Part shown: piece by piece, positions 1-12,149 of the stretch | Numbering within the stretch: the first letter of the stretch is position 1 | Layout: the number at the start of each line of letters is the position of its first letter | DNA from: Gluconobacter sphaericus NBRC 12467 | Lineage (GTDB): Bacteria > Pseudomonadota > Alphaproteobacteria > Acetobacterales > Acetobacteraceae | Assembly: GCF_006539125.1 (NCBI RefSeq) | Contig: NZ_BJMK01000004.1 | Span: forward strand, 62,001 to 126,000 | Direction: 5' to 3' | Length of the DNA stretch: 64,000 bases | Position numbers and translations under genes: made by a program | Notes under the pieces: generated by a model | The model's input: only the letters and a program-made list of their open reading frames with translations | Told to the model about the DNA's origin: nothing | Database searches by the model: none

Positions 1-627
1 GGTGCTATTCCAATGCTGCGGGCCGTTGCTACAGACGGTCATCGTCTCGCTCGTGTTGAGGCGGATCTGCCCGAAGGTGCGCGCGGCATGCCCGGCGTCA
101 TCATTCCCCGCAAGACCGTCAACGAACTGCGCAAGCTTCTGGATGAAGGGGCGGCTGATCTGGAAGTCTCCCTGTCTGACACGCGGATCCAGTTCCAGGC
201 TGGCCCCGTCCTTCTCACCTCCAAACTAATCGACGGAACCTTTCCGGAATATGAGCGCGTCATTCCCAAGGGCAATGACCGCATCCTGCGCGTTGGAAAG
301 CGCGACTTTGCAGCAGCTGTTGGTCGCGTCGCAGCTATCAGCCAGGAGCGTTCACGCCCGGTCAAGCTGTCGGTGACGCAAAACATGCTCAATCTCTCTG
401 CCACCAGCCCCGATCAGGGCGTGGCCCATGAGGAACTGGACGAAAACTCCGTTTCCTACGACGCAGCGCCGATAGAGATAGGTTTTCAGGCTCGTTACCT
501 GACAGATATTACCGACCAGATCGACGTGGAAGTGGAATTCGCGTTCTCCGACAGCTCCGCCCCAACCATCGTCCGTGACACGGCGTCGCCTGCGGCGCTG
601 TATGTCCTGATGCCCATGCGGGTCTGA
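1..627 (+). CDS. dnaN: DNA polymerase III beta subunit (sliding clamp), C-terminal part
   Basis: This is the 3' part of the beta-clamp gene; its start lies before the window. The clamp encircles DNA and tethers the replicative polymerase. The visible part, just over 200 residues, covers roughly the last half of a family usually near 370 residues. It holds the TDGHRLA segment typical of the second domain, the GTFPEYERVIP segment, and the C-terminal ending VLMPMRV, which closely matches the usual YVVMPMRL end. recF follows after 13 bases, giving the classical dnaN-recF-gyrB order found near many replication origins. dnaA and the origin are not in view. The reading frame is open from base 1, so the gene is cut by the window and is not a pseudogene. 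Confidence 0.97.
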   Translation, partial: GAIPMLRAVATDGHRLARVEADLPEGARGMPGVIIPRKTVNELRKLLDEGAADLEVSLSDTRIQFQAGPVLLTSKLIDGTFPEYERVIPKGNDRILRVGKRDFAAAVGRVAAISQERSRPVKLSVTQNMLNLSATSPDQGVAHEELDENSVSYDAAPIEIGFQARYLTDITDQIDVEVEFAFSDSSAPTIVRDTASPAALYVLMPMRV

Positions 628-640
628 GCACGAGCCACGA

Positions 641-1744
641 TTGAAACTAAACCGGCTCGCGCTGACGGATTTCCGAAACTACACCCATACCGTCTGGACC
701 CCGGATGCCTCCATTCTGGTTCTGACGGGGGAGAACGGGTCCGGAAAGACCAATCTGCTTGAAGCCGTTTCCCTGTTGGCGCCTGGTCGAGGCCTGCGAG
801 GAGCCGCACTTCCCGCGTTGTGCCGTCAGGGCGCAGAACGATGGGGGGTTTCGGCCACGTTCCAGTCCGGACTGGACGAGTTTCAAATCGGCACTGGAAG
901 CGATCTAAGCGAAAAACAGCGCCGGACATTTCGCCTCGATGGGGAAAGCATCCGCTCTCAGGCTCTGATCGGGCAAAGGTTTTCCTGTGTCTGGCTGACG
1001 CCCCAGATGGACCGGCTTTTTCAGGAAGGATCGAGCGGCCGGCGGCGGTTTTTGGACAGGCTGGTCATGGCGCTGTCTCCCGATCATGGCCGCCAGATCG
1101 CAGCGCATGACCGGTCGGTTGTCAGTCGAAATCGGGTTCTGGCAGAACGTTCGAACGAAGCGGAATGGCTTACTTCCATAGAAGATTCCATTGCTCGCCA
1201 TGCGGTTGCAGCATCTGCGGCGCGGTTGGCGCTCATCGAGAGCATGAACGCCAAACCTTTTGAAAAGGATGGTTTTTCTGCCAGTACGCTGCATCTGGAC
1301 TGTACCATCTCAAGCCGCCTGACAACCCAGTCGGCCCTCGAAGTCGAAGACTGGATCAGGAACAGCCTGCGACAGACCCGCACCGAAGACCGACAGCGCT
1401 CCACAACATCTGTCGGCGCCCATCGGGCCGACTTCACGCTTTCGGACACCGCTACAGGACGTCCTGCCGAGCTTTCGAGCAGCGGTCAGCAGAAGGTCAT
1501 GCTGACTGGCACAATCCTGTCCCATGCGCGGCTGATGGCACAGGAACGGGGATACGCGCCGGCCATTCTGCTTGATGAACCCCTGCTTCATCTGGACGAG
1601 ATGCGACGACACGCACTCCTTGACAGCCTTGAGGGGCTACGGGCGCCTGTCCTGATTACGGGCACGGATATCGAGGCGTTCGCGCCAATCGCAGGCCGCG
1701 CCCAGTTTTTTTCCGTCAGGAACGGCACCATATCCCCGTCCTGA
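641..1744 (+). CDS. recF: DNA replication and repair protein RecF
   Basis: RecF is an SMC-like ATPase that helps RecO and RecR load RecA at gapped DNA. The 367-residue product has a Walker A motif GENGSGKT near residue 30, an ABC-type signature SSSGQQK near residue 280 and a Walker B segment LLDEPLLHLD near residue 310. Length and order fit the family. The only sensible start is TTG at 641, giving MKLNRLALTDFRNY, which matches the usual RecF N-terminus; the upstream Shine-Dalgarno is weak. It lies between dnaN and gyrB and is probably cotranscribed with them. Confidence 0.96.
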   Translation: MKLNRLALTDFRNYTHTVWTPDASILVLTGENGSGKTNLLEAVSLLAPGRGLRGAALPALCRQGAERWGVSATFQSGLDEFQIGTGSDLSEKQRRTFRLDGESIRSQALIGQRFSCVWLTPQMDRLFQEGSSGRRRFLDRLVMALSPDHGRQIAAHDRSVVSRNRVLAERSNEAEWLTSIEDSIARHAVAASAARLALIESMNAKPFEKDGFSASTLHLDCTISSRLTTQSALEVEDWIRNSLRQTRTEDRQRSTTSVGAHRADFTLSDTATGRPAELSSSGQQKVMLTGTILSHARLMAQERGYAPAILLDEPLLHLDEMRRHALLDSLEGLRAPVLITGTDIEAFAPIAGRAQFFSVRNGTISPS

Positions 1745-1766
1745 CACGCCACCGCCGCTGGCCTAA

Positions 1767-5055
<3,289 letters not shown>

Positions 5056-5159
5056 ACAGAGCACTCGAACGTCTTGCAATAATCGGCAATTCGAAGTGAT
5101 GACACAGTCTGCTGGCTCCGTTTGACGCGGGCCCGCGGTTTGGATACCCCGGGCTGGAT

Positions 5160-6494
5160 ATGACCGACAGCACCTATCGTACCACTGCCATTATCCTTGC
5201 CGCGGGCCTCGGCACGCGCATGAAATCCCGCCTGCCAAAGGCGCTGCACCGTCTGGGCAACCAGCCGATGATCAACCATCTCATCACAACTGCACGGCAG
5301 GTCTTCGATGATGTGGTCGTCGTCACCGGACCAGACATGCCAGACCTTGAAAAGGCCGTCCGTCCTTTCAAAACCGTCACACAGATCGACCGACTTGGCA
5401 CAGCACATGCGGCCAACACGGCACGAGATCTATTCGGCACTGGCGACGTGGCCATTCTTTATGCCGATAATCCGCTAATTACGGCAGAGACGATGCAACG
5501 CCTTCTGGCAGCGCGCAGGGAAGGCGCCAGTCTGGCGCTTCTGGGAATGCGACCTGCAGAGCCTGGGCGTTATGGCCGGATTGTGGACAACCACGGCAGG
5601 GTCGTGAAGATCGTCGAATTCAAGGACGCCACAGAAGAAGAACGCCGCATCAAGCTGTGCAATGCAGGTGTCATGTGTGCTGGAGCCAACGAATTCCGGA
5701 CCTGGCTTGCGGATGTCGGCAACGACAATGCCCAAGGTGAGTATTACCTCACGGATGTGGTTGAAATGGCTGCGAAAGCCGGACCAGTCGTGTGCGTGGA
5801 AGCGCCGGAAGCTGAACTGGCGGGCGTCAATTCCCGATCAGAACTGGCTCGTGCCGAGGCGACACTTCAGACCCGGCTACGAAATGCAGCCATGGATGCC
5901 GGCGTTACACTTGTTGCTCCTGAAACCGTATTTTTCAGCACCGACACCGTTATCGAGGCCGATGTAACAGTTGAGCCGAATGTTTTCTTTGGTCCCGGAG
6001 TCAATATCCGTTCCGGTGCTCTCATTCGTGCATTTTCTCATCTGGAAGGCTGTGAAGTCGGGGAAAATGCGATGATTGGTCCCTATGCCCGGCTGCGCCC
6101 CGGCACGCTTTGTGCCGCGCAGACGCATGTCGGAAATTTCGTCGAACTCAAGAATGTCGAACTGGGTGAAGGCGCGAAGGCCAACCACCTGACCTATCTG
6201 GGGGACGCTTCGATCGGAAGCGGCACGAATGTCGGTGCAGGAACCATCACCTGCAACTACGATGGCGTATTCAAACACAAGACCACGATCGGCGAGCGCG
6301 TGTTTGTTGGTTCGGATTCCATCCTTGTGGCACCCGTGACCATCGGAAACGATGCCCTTATTGCGGCTGGCAGCGTCATTACCAGTGACGTCCCCCCTGG
6401 CGATCTAGCTCTGGGCCGGGCCAGGCAGACACTGAAAAGCGGGCAGGGCCTTCAAATCAAACAATCTCTCAAAGCTCGGAAGGAACAGGGCTGA
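5160..6494 (+). CDS. glmU: Bifunctional UDP-N-acetylglucosamine pyrophosphorylase / glucosamine-1-phosphate N-acetyltransferase
   Basis: GlmU acetylates glucosamine-1-phosphate and then uridylylates it to UDP-GlcNAc, the precursor of peptidoglycan and lipid A. The 444-residue product has the nucleotidyltransferase signature LAAGLGTRMKSRLPKAL at residues 13-29 and a C-terminal left-handed beta-helix with hexapeptide repeats. The acetyltransferase segment NHLTYLGD, which holds the catalytic histidine, is near residue 342, and GAGTITCNYDG is near residue 359. Its TGA stop overlaps the glmS ATG by one base, so the two successive pathway enzymes are translationally coupled. Confidence 0.97.
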   Translation: MTDSTYRTTAIILAAGLGTRMKSRLPKALHRLGNQPMINHLITTARQVFDDVVVVTGPDMPDLEKAVRPFKTVTQIDRLGTAHAANTARDLFGTGDVAILYADNPLITAETMQRLLAARREGASLALLGMRPAEPGRYGRIVDNHGRVVKIVEFKDATEEERRIKLCNAGVMCAGANEFRTWLADVGNDNAQGEYYLTDVVEMAAKAGPVVCVEAPEAELAGVNSRSELARAEATLQTRLRNAAMDAGVTLVAPETVFFSTDTVIEADVTVEPNVFFGPGVNIRSGALIRAFSHLEGCEVGENAMIGPYARLRPGTLCAAQTHVGNFVELKNVELGEGAKANHLTYLGDASIGSGTNVGAGTITCNYDGVFKHKTTIGERVFVGSDSILVAPVTIGNDALIAAGSVITSDVPPGDLALGRARQTLKSGQGLQIKQSLKARKEQG

Positions 6495-8320
6495 TGTGCG
6501 GTATCTGCGGTATTGTTGGCCACCAGCCTGCCAGCCCGATCGCATTCGAGGCGCTCCGCCGCCTTGAATATCGCGGGTATGATTCCGCTGGCATCGCCAC
6601 ACTGACGGCGTCCGGGGACATTGAGCGCCGTCGCGCGGCCGGCAAGCTTGATAATCTCGAGCATGTCCTGAAGGAACACCCACTGCCTGGCACGACCGGG
6701 ATTGGGCATACGCGATGGGCCACGCATGGCGCGCCCACGGAAAACAACGCTCACCCGCATGAATCTGGTCGTGTGGCGATCGTTCATAACGGCATCATCG
6801 AGAACTTCGCAGAACTCAAGAAAGAACTTGAGGCGAAGGGGCGTGTGTTCCGCACCGAAACGGATTCAGAAACGGTCGCCCATCTGGTCGATGATTATCT
6901 GGGGCAGGGGTTGGAGCCTCGGGACGCAGCCTTTGCCGCAATCAAACGGTTGGAAGGCGCCTATGCCATTGCCATGATCTTCAAGGGTCATGAAGGCCTG
7001 TTGATTGGCGCGCGCCATGGTGCTCCGCTTGCGGTGGGCTATGGCAATGGTGAAATGTTCCTCGGCTCCGACAGCATTGCGCTGGCTCCGATGGCCCGGA
7101 AGATGACCTATCTGGAAGACGGCGACTGGTGCGAACTGACGCCCGATCATGTCACAATTTTCGATATGACCGGCGGGGCAGTCAGCCGTCCGGTTCAAGA
7201 TTTGACCTTCATGGCGGGACAGGTCGGCAAAGATGGTTACCGGCATTACATGGAGAAGGAACTCCATGAACATCCCGTCGCCATCGGGCAGACACTGAAA
7301 CGCATTACCGACCCGGCTTCGAAACGCATCGCCCTTCCGGAAATGCCGTTCGATCCGGCGCAGGTTCCCCGCATTACCATTACGGCCTGCGGCTCAGCCT
7401 ATTATGCCGGCATGGTAGGGCGGTACTGGCTGGAATCTTTGGCGCGAATTCCGGTGGAAATCGATGTTGCATCCGAAATGCGCTATCGCGAGCCGCCGCA
7501 GCCGGACCGGGGCGTAGCGCTGCTGATTTCCCAGTCTGGCGAAACAGCTGACACATTGGGCGTTCTGCGAAGCCTTAAAAAGGCCGGGCAAAGCATTGTT
7601 TCCGTGCTGAATGTCGAGCATTCGACCATGGGACGCGAAAGCGATCTCGTTCTGGGCATGGATGCGGGACCGGAAATTTCCGTAGCCTCTACGAAAGCCT
7701 TCACGGCCCAGCTTTCCGTTCTGGCGGCTCTGGCAATCGACTTCGCACGGGCCCGCGGCGCTATGGACCAGGCCCGTGAAGAACGTCTGACAGCCAGCCT
7801 GTTGGATCTGCCATCTCGGGCTGCAGAAGTCTTTACCCGTACCAAGGATATCCAGGCGATGGCGGCTGTTGTCGCACAGGCCCGCGACGTCCTGTATCTA
7901 GGGCGTGGAATCTGCACGCCAATCGCTTTTGAAGGTGCCTTAAAATTAAAAGAAATCAGTTATATCCATGCGGAAGCTTATGCCGCGGGTGAACTAAAGC
8001 ATGGCCCCATCAGCCTAATCGACCAGACCGTTCCGGTCGTTGCCATCGCACCGTCCACAATCCTGTTCGACAAGACGCTATCCAATCTGCAGGAAGCGAA
8101 GGCGCGCGGCGGGCGCATTCTTGCCTTCACCGATGCAGAAGGTGCGAAACGTCTTGAAGGCGTGGCGGAACAGGTTGTTATCATGCCGGATGTGGACGCT
8201 TTCGTGGCCCCAATCCTGTATGCCATTCCCGTTCAGATGCTCGCTTATGAAGTGGCCCTTATCAAAGGGACAGACGTGGATCAGCCTCGCAACCTTGCCA
8301 AATCAGTCACGGTTGAATGA
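6494..8320 (+). CDS. glmS: Glutamine-fructose-6-phosphate aminotransferase (isomerizing)
   Basis: GlmS makes glucosamine-6-phosphate from fructose-6-phosphate and glutamine, the first committed step toward UDP-GlcNAc. The 608-residue product begins MCGICGIVG, where Cys2 is the glutaminase nucleophile. It has an N-terminal class II amidotransferase domain (about 1-230), two SIS sugar-isomerase domains (about 285-425 and 455-600), and ends NLAKSVTVE with the conserved C-terminal lysine. It overlaps glmU by one base. There is therefore no room for a glmS ribozyme leader, and none is expected outside Firmicutes and relatives. Confidence 0.98.
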   Translation: MCGICGIVGHQPASPIAFEALRRLEYRGYDSAGIATLTASGDIERRRAAGKLDNLEHVLKEHPLPGTTGIGHTRWATHGAPTENNAHPHESGRVAIVHNGIIENFAELKKELEAKGRVFRTETDSETVAHLVDDYLGQGLEPRDAAFAAIKRLEGAYAIAMIFKGHEGLLIGARHGAPLAVGYGNGEMFLGSDSIALAPMARKMTYLEDGDWCELTPDHVTIFDMTGGAVSRPVQDLTFMAGQVGKDGYRHYMEKELHEHPVAIGQTLKRITDPASKRIALPEMPFDPAQVPRITITACGSAYYAGMVGRYWLESLARIPVEIDVASEMRYREPPQPDRGVALLISQSGETADTLGVLRSLKKAGQSIVSVLNVEHSTMGRESDLVLGMDAGPEISVASTKAFTAQLSVLAALAIDFARARGAMDQAREERLTASLLDLPSRAAEVFTRTKDIQAMAAVVAQARDVLYLGRGICTPIAFEGALKLKEISYIHAEAYAAGELKHGPISLIDQTVPVVAIAPSTILFDKTLSNLQEAKARGGRILAFTDAEGAKRLEGVAEQVVIMPDVDAFVAPILYAIPVQMLAYEVALIKGTDVDQPRNLAKSVTVE

Positions 8321-8356
8321 AGGTTTTTCCTATCGGGGGAAATTTTTTGCATACAT

Positions 8357-8362
8357 TATAAT
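8357..8362 (+). promoter_or_regulatory. Possible -10 element upstream of the YdiJ-like gene
   Basis: A perfect TATAAT lies in an AT-rich 77-base gap between glmS and the next gene, 35 bases before its ATG. No convincing -35 hexamer sits 16-18 bases upstream, so this is only a candidate. An AAAGGAG Shine-Dalgarno follows just before the start codon. Confidence 0.3.
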
Positions 8363-8397
8363 AACATCACACATGACAACCTAAAGGAGACGCAGAT

Positions 8398-11364
8398 ATG
8401 GGTGGAGACGCAATATCCGGAATATCGGCCGGAAATTCAGGACTCTCTCCCAGCGCCTCTGAGATCACCATACGCGAAGCTTTTGTCAGGCGACTGGATG
8501 AGCAGGGATTTGAGGGGGATATTGACCTTCAGGTCTCGTCGCGGCTGGTATCTTCCACCGATAACAGCATCTATCAGCGTCTTCCGGCTGCCGTTATTCA
8601 TCCACGCACACAGGAAGATCTCAACCGGGCCGTCCGTGCTGCTGCAGATGGTAAACTGACCCTTGCAATCCGTGGCGGCGGGACAGGCACCAACGGCCAG
8701 TCTCTGACTGATGGTATCGTCCTCGATGTCTCCCGCCATCTGGACCGGATCCTGGATTTCAACGCTGAAGCGGAAACGGTCACGGTAGAACCAGGCGTTA
8801 TTCTCGCACGTCTCAATGCATTCCTGAAGCCTCACGGATTTTTCTTTCCCCCTACGGTCTCGACCGCTACCCGGGCTACGATCGGCGGCATGATTGCAAC
8901 CGATGCGTCCGGCAAAGGGTCACGCATCTATGGGCGAACTTCCGACTACATAGAGACGATGGACGTCGTGCTCTCGGACGGAACTGACCTGCAGGTCGGC
9001 CAACTGACAGCACCACAGCTGGAAGAAGCGATGAGCGGGGAAGGGCTTGCCGCCCGCGCTTACCGCGAAGTCCATCGGGTCGTCACGGAACAGGCCGACG
9101 AGATCCACCGCGTTTTTCCTGATATGAACCGTGGCCTGACGGGATACAACCTTCAGAACGTCCTCCTTGAGGACGGAAGCTTCCATATCGCACGCCTTCT
9201 GGCCGGATCGGAAGGCACGCTTGCCCTGACCAAGAAAGTTGTCCTGCGAGTCAGACGTCTGCCAAAACACCGACAGCTTATCGTCGTTCGCTATGCCAGC
9301 TTCAACGATACCCTGCGTGATGTTCAGATGCTTCTGCCAGCCAATCCGTCTGCAGTAGAAGTGCTAGATGACCGCGTCCTTGCCAAAGCTCAGCAGGACG
9401 TGACATGGCACGCGCTAGAACGCGTTCTCGGCACTAGGTCTGCGCTCCCTGTCAAGGGCATGAGTTTCGTTGAGTTCGTCGGAGACGATCTGGAGGCCCT
9501 GCAGGAACAGATGGCCCAGGCGGTCAGCCTTCTTGCGAATTCTCCTTACCAATCCATTGATCATAAAGCAGTTTCTGATCCGGGTATTATCGCGAGCCTC
9601 TGGACGCTGCGGGAAAAATCCGTTGGTCTCCTCGGTCGTCCGGAAGGTCACAAACAGGGCGTTCCGTTCGTCGAGGATACTGCCGTTCCCCCTGAAGTCC
9701 TGCCTGAATATGTCAGCGAATTCCGAGACATTCTGGATGGGTACGGACTGTCTTATGGCATGTTTGGACATGCCGATGTCGGTTGCCTGCATGTCCGCCC
9801 GTTTCTGGACATGCTTACACCACAGGACCGGGCTCTGATCCGTCCGATTTCAGACGCAGTGGCCGCTCTGACGAAACGTCATGGCGGCCTGCTCTGGGGT
9901 GAGCATGGGCGCGGATTTCGGGGCGAATTCTCCCTGCTGTTTTTTGGAGAAACGCTGTTCGCGGAACTCTGCCGGATCAAGGATGTCTTTGATCCCAAAG
10001 ATATTTTCAACCGCGGCAAACTGGCACCAGGTGGCGTGGGCTACCCCGTGGACCGCATTGACGGCATACCGTTCAAGGGTAGCTTCGACGGAGATATTGC
10101 TCCCGCACTCCGTGAGCCTTACGCCCTGTCCATCAGCTGCAACGGCAATGGTGCCTGTTTCAACCGTGAACCGGACATGGCCATGTGCCCGTCCTACAAA
10201 GCCACGAAAGACAGATCACAGTCCCCGAAAGGCCGTGCCCTGCTGCTCCGGAGCTGGGCCCGACTGCGCTCCCTGCCGGACAATGCACCCGATCGCGGAA
10301 TGCTCCCGGCTCTGACGGAGGAACTCAAGGCATCACTGGACACCTGTCTGTCCTGCAAGGCCTGCGCCACACAATGCCCGATCCGCGTTGATATTCCGTC
10401 CATGCGCTCGAAGTTCCTTGCAACCTACTTCCGCGACAACCACAGGCCGGTTCGCGACTATCTGATGTACTGGCTGGAGCCACTGCTGGCAGTCGGAAGA
10501 CAGGCTCCGGCACTGGCCAATCTGTTGATGCATAATTCGCTCTCGCAGACGCTTCTATCCCGGATCGGGCTGGTGGATCTTCCCCACCTGAAGCCTGCGC
10601 GACTGGGAGCTGACAGTCGGGTCAGCCGCTCCTGGCTGCGTCACAACCATCTTAATCCGCGGGCAGTAATCCTGATTCAGGATTCCTTTACCGGCAGCTT
10701 TGACGGCGCCCTCATTGAGAGAATCCATACGCTCCTTACCTCTCTTGAGCTGGACGTAAAAGTCACACCCGTCTGGGACAACGGCAAGGCCCGGCACATT
10801 CTGGGATTCCGCAGGGGTTTTGGTGTTACGGCCCGTCAGACATTGCGGAAACTGCGCAGTCTGGCTGCTTTTGGTATTCCGGTCGTTTCGCTGGATGCAG
10901 CCACTGGGCTCATGTTCACGCAGGAATACAGGGAAGTCGCAGGAGATACTCCTGTCCCGGCCGTTCTTCCTCTGGAAACCTATCTGCGCGAGCAAATAGA
11001 GCAGGGAACGTTCGCCCAAGTGCAGAGCGAAAACGATACCAAATCCCTGACAGTCATCTCGCACTGCACGGAACAGGCTGCCCGTCCAGAAAGCGCGGAC
11101 GACTGGACCTTCATCCTTCGGCATTTCGGAATGCCAGCTCAGGCAGGCAAGGCCGGATGCTGTGGTATGGCCGGACTGTTCGGACACCAGAAAGAACGGG
11201 CCAGCCTATCCCGCCAGATCTTTGATCAGAACTGGGCAGGGAAAGTGAAGCAACCAGTCTTGGCGACCGGATTTTCCTGCCGCTGCCAGACCGAGCGCAT
11301 GGCCGGTTATCGTCCGTCCCATCCAGCGGAAGCATTGATCTCCGCGTTGCAGGAACGGTCCTGA
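8398..11364 (+). CDS. FAD-binding / Fe-S oxidoreductase of the YdiJ type (probable D-2-hydroxyacid dehydrogenase)
   Basis: The 988-residue product aligns by eye over its whole length with E. coli YdiJ, described as a D-2-hydroxyglutarate dehydrogenase. It has a VAO-type FAD-binding domain with RGGGTGTNGQS near residue 92, an FAD-oxidase C-terminal domain containing YGMFGHADVGCLHVRP, a ferredoxin-like cysteine cluster CLSCKACATQCPI near 650, and a C-terminal cysteine-rich domain with GCCGMAG near 920. It probably oxidises a D-2-hydroxyacid and passes electrons to quinone or another carrier; the substrate is inferred. An AAAGGAG ribosome site precedes ATG 8398. The gene is monocistronic or leads into the ThiE-like gene 116 bases downstream. 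Confidence 0.88.
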   Translation: MGGDAISGISAGNSGLSPSASEITIREAFVRRLDEQGFEGDIDLQVSSRLVSSTDNSIYQRLPAAVIHPRTQEDLNRAVRAAADGKLTLAIRGGGTGTNGQSLTDGIVLDVSRHLDRILDFNAEAETVTVEPGVILARLNAFLKPHGFFFPPTVSTATRATIGGMIATDASGKGSRIYGRTSDYIETMDVVLSDGTDLQVGQLTAPQLEEAMSGEGLAARAYREVHRVVTEQADEIHRVFPDMNRGLTGYNLQNVLLEDGSFHIARLLAGSEGTLALTKKVVLRVRRLPKHRQLIVVRYASFNDTLRDVQMLLPANPSAVEVLDDRVLAKAQQDVTWHALERVLGTRSALPVKGMSFVEFVGDDLEALQEQMAQAVSLLANSPYQSIDHKAVSDPGIIASLWTLREKSVGLLGRPEGHKQGVPFVEDTAVPPEVLPEYVSEFRDILDGYGLSYGMFGHADVGCLHVRPFLDMLTPQDRALIRPISDAVAALTKRHGGLLWGEHGRGFRGEFSLLFFGETLFAELCRIKDVFDPKDIFNRGKLAPGGVGYPVDRIDGIPFKGSFDGDIAPALREPYALSISCNGNGACFNREPDMAMCPSYKATKDRSQSPKGRALLLRSWARLRSLPDNAPDRGMLPALTEELKASLDTCLSCKACATQCPIRVDIPSMRSKFLATYFRDNHRPVRDYLMYWLEPLLAVGRQAPALANLLMHNSLSQTLLSRIGLVDLPHLKPARLGADSRVSRSWLRHNHLNPRAVILIQDSFTGSFDGALIERIHTLLTSLELDVKVTPVWDNGKARHILGFRRGFGVTARQTLRKLRSLAAFGIPVVSLDAATGLMFTQEYREVAGDTPVPAVLPLETYLREQIEQGTFAQVQSENDTKSLTVISHCTEQAARPESADDWTFILRHFGMPAQAGKAGCCGMAGLFGHQKERASLSRQIFDQNWAGKVKQPVLATGFSCRCQTERMAGYRPSHPAEALISALQERS

Positions 11365-11480
11365 AAACAGGACGTTCATAACGATGAAGCGCCTCTGGAC
11401 GCACCCCGTCCAAGCTGTAACACTGTTACCAGTCCAATGATGCGCAGCTTTTCGTGCGGGCCCTGTGGAGTACAAATGTG

Positions 11481-12119
11481 ATGTCTTCCCTTCCATCAAG
11501 GATTTACGCTGTCGTCGACCATCCGCGCTGGGTGGAACGGCTTGGTGGAGCGGGTCTACGTTTCATAGAGCTCTATCTGCGCGATCTGCCGGAAGAAGAA
11601 ATCAGAGCTCAGGCCCTGCTGGCACAGGAACTGGCCGCACGTTTCAATATTTCTCTGGCGCTGAACCGCTACTGGCAGACGGCCATAGAACTGGGCTATG
11701 AATGGCTGCATCTTGGCCCGGAAGATCTGGAAGGGGCGGATCTTGACGCGATCCGAACCGCTGGCACCAAATTTGGCATCTCGACCCATACGCCTGAAGA
11801 GCTGCAGACGGCACTCGCCTGCAAGCCAGATTATGTGTCCTTCGGCCCGGTCTGGTCCACGCAGCTCCGGGGTGTTCCGCTGACGGGGCGGGGCCTGGAG
11901 AAACTATCAGAATGGCGTGGGCTGTGCGGCAATATTCCGCTGGTTGCCATTGGCGGCCTTACCGTACCCAGGCTGGCGGAATGTCTTAAGGCAGGTGCCG
12001 ATACGGTTGCCGTCATGAGCGACTTCATCGGCCATGAGGACCCGGAAGGGCAGGTCAGACGCTGGCTCGACGCCGTCTCCCAAGGACAGCACGAACTTGA
12101 AACACGCCCAGTCGTCTGA
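11481..12119 (+). CDS. ThiE/TenI-superfamily protein (putative thiamine-phosphate synthase, divergent)
   Basis: A TIM-barrel protein of the ThiE/TenI superfamily. ThiE joins the pyrimidine and thiazole halves of thiamine; TenI-type relatives have other roles. Late segments fit well: DYVSFGPVW in the pyrophosphate-binding region and IPLVAIGGL followed by LKAGADTVAVMS near the C-terminus. Earlier family positions are changed: the QLRxK strand reads ELYLRD, the NDR metal segment reads NRYW, VHLGQDD reads LHLGPED, and the TATK lysine region reads TQLRG. I start at ATG 11481 (MSSLPSRIYAVVD); an in-frame start at 11454 is also possible. No thiamine riboswitch is visible upstream. It is followed by the antiporter after 30 bases. 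Confidence 0.65.
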   Translation: MSSLPSRIYAVVDHPRWVERLGGAGLRFIELYLRDLPEEEIRAQALLAQELAARFNISLALNRYWQTAIELGYEWLHLGPEDLEGADLDAIRTAGTKFGISTHTPEELQTALACKPDYVSFGPVWSTQLRGVPLTGRGLEKLSEWRGLCGNIPLVAIGGLTVPRLAECLKAGADTVAVMSDFIGHEDPEGQVRRWLDAVSQGQHELETRPVV

Positions 12120-12149
12120 AGACGACCATATGAAGGAGCCGAGACAACG

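Noticed and set aside
6400-6500. glmS ribozyme or leader riboswitch before glmS
   Set aside because: glmU and glmS overlap by one base, so there is no untranslated leader.
11365-11480. Thiamine (TPP) riboswitch before the ThiE-like gene
   Set aside because: The conserved CTGAGA and ACCTGA-type core elements are absent.
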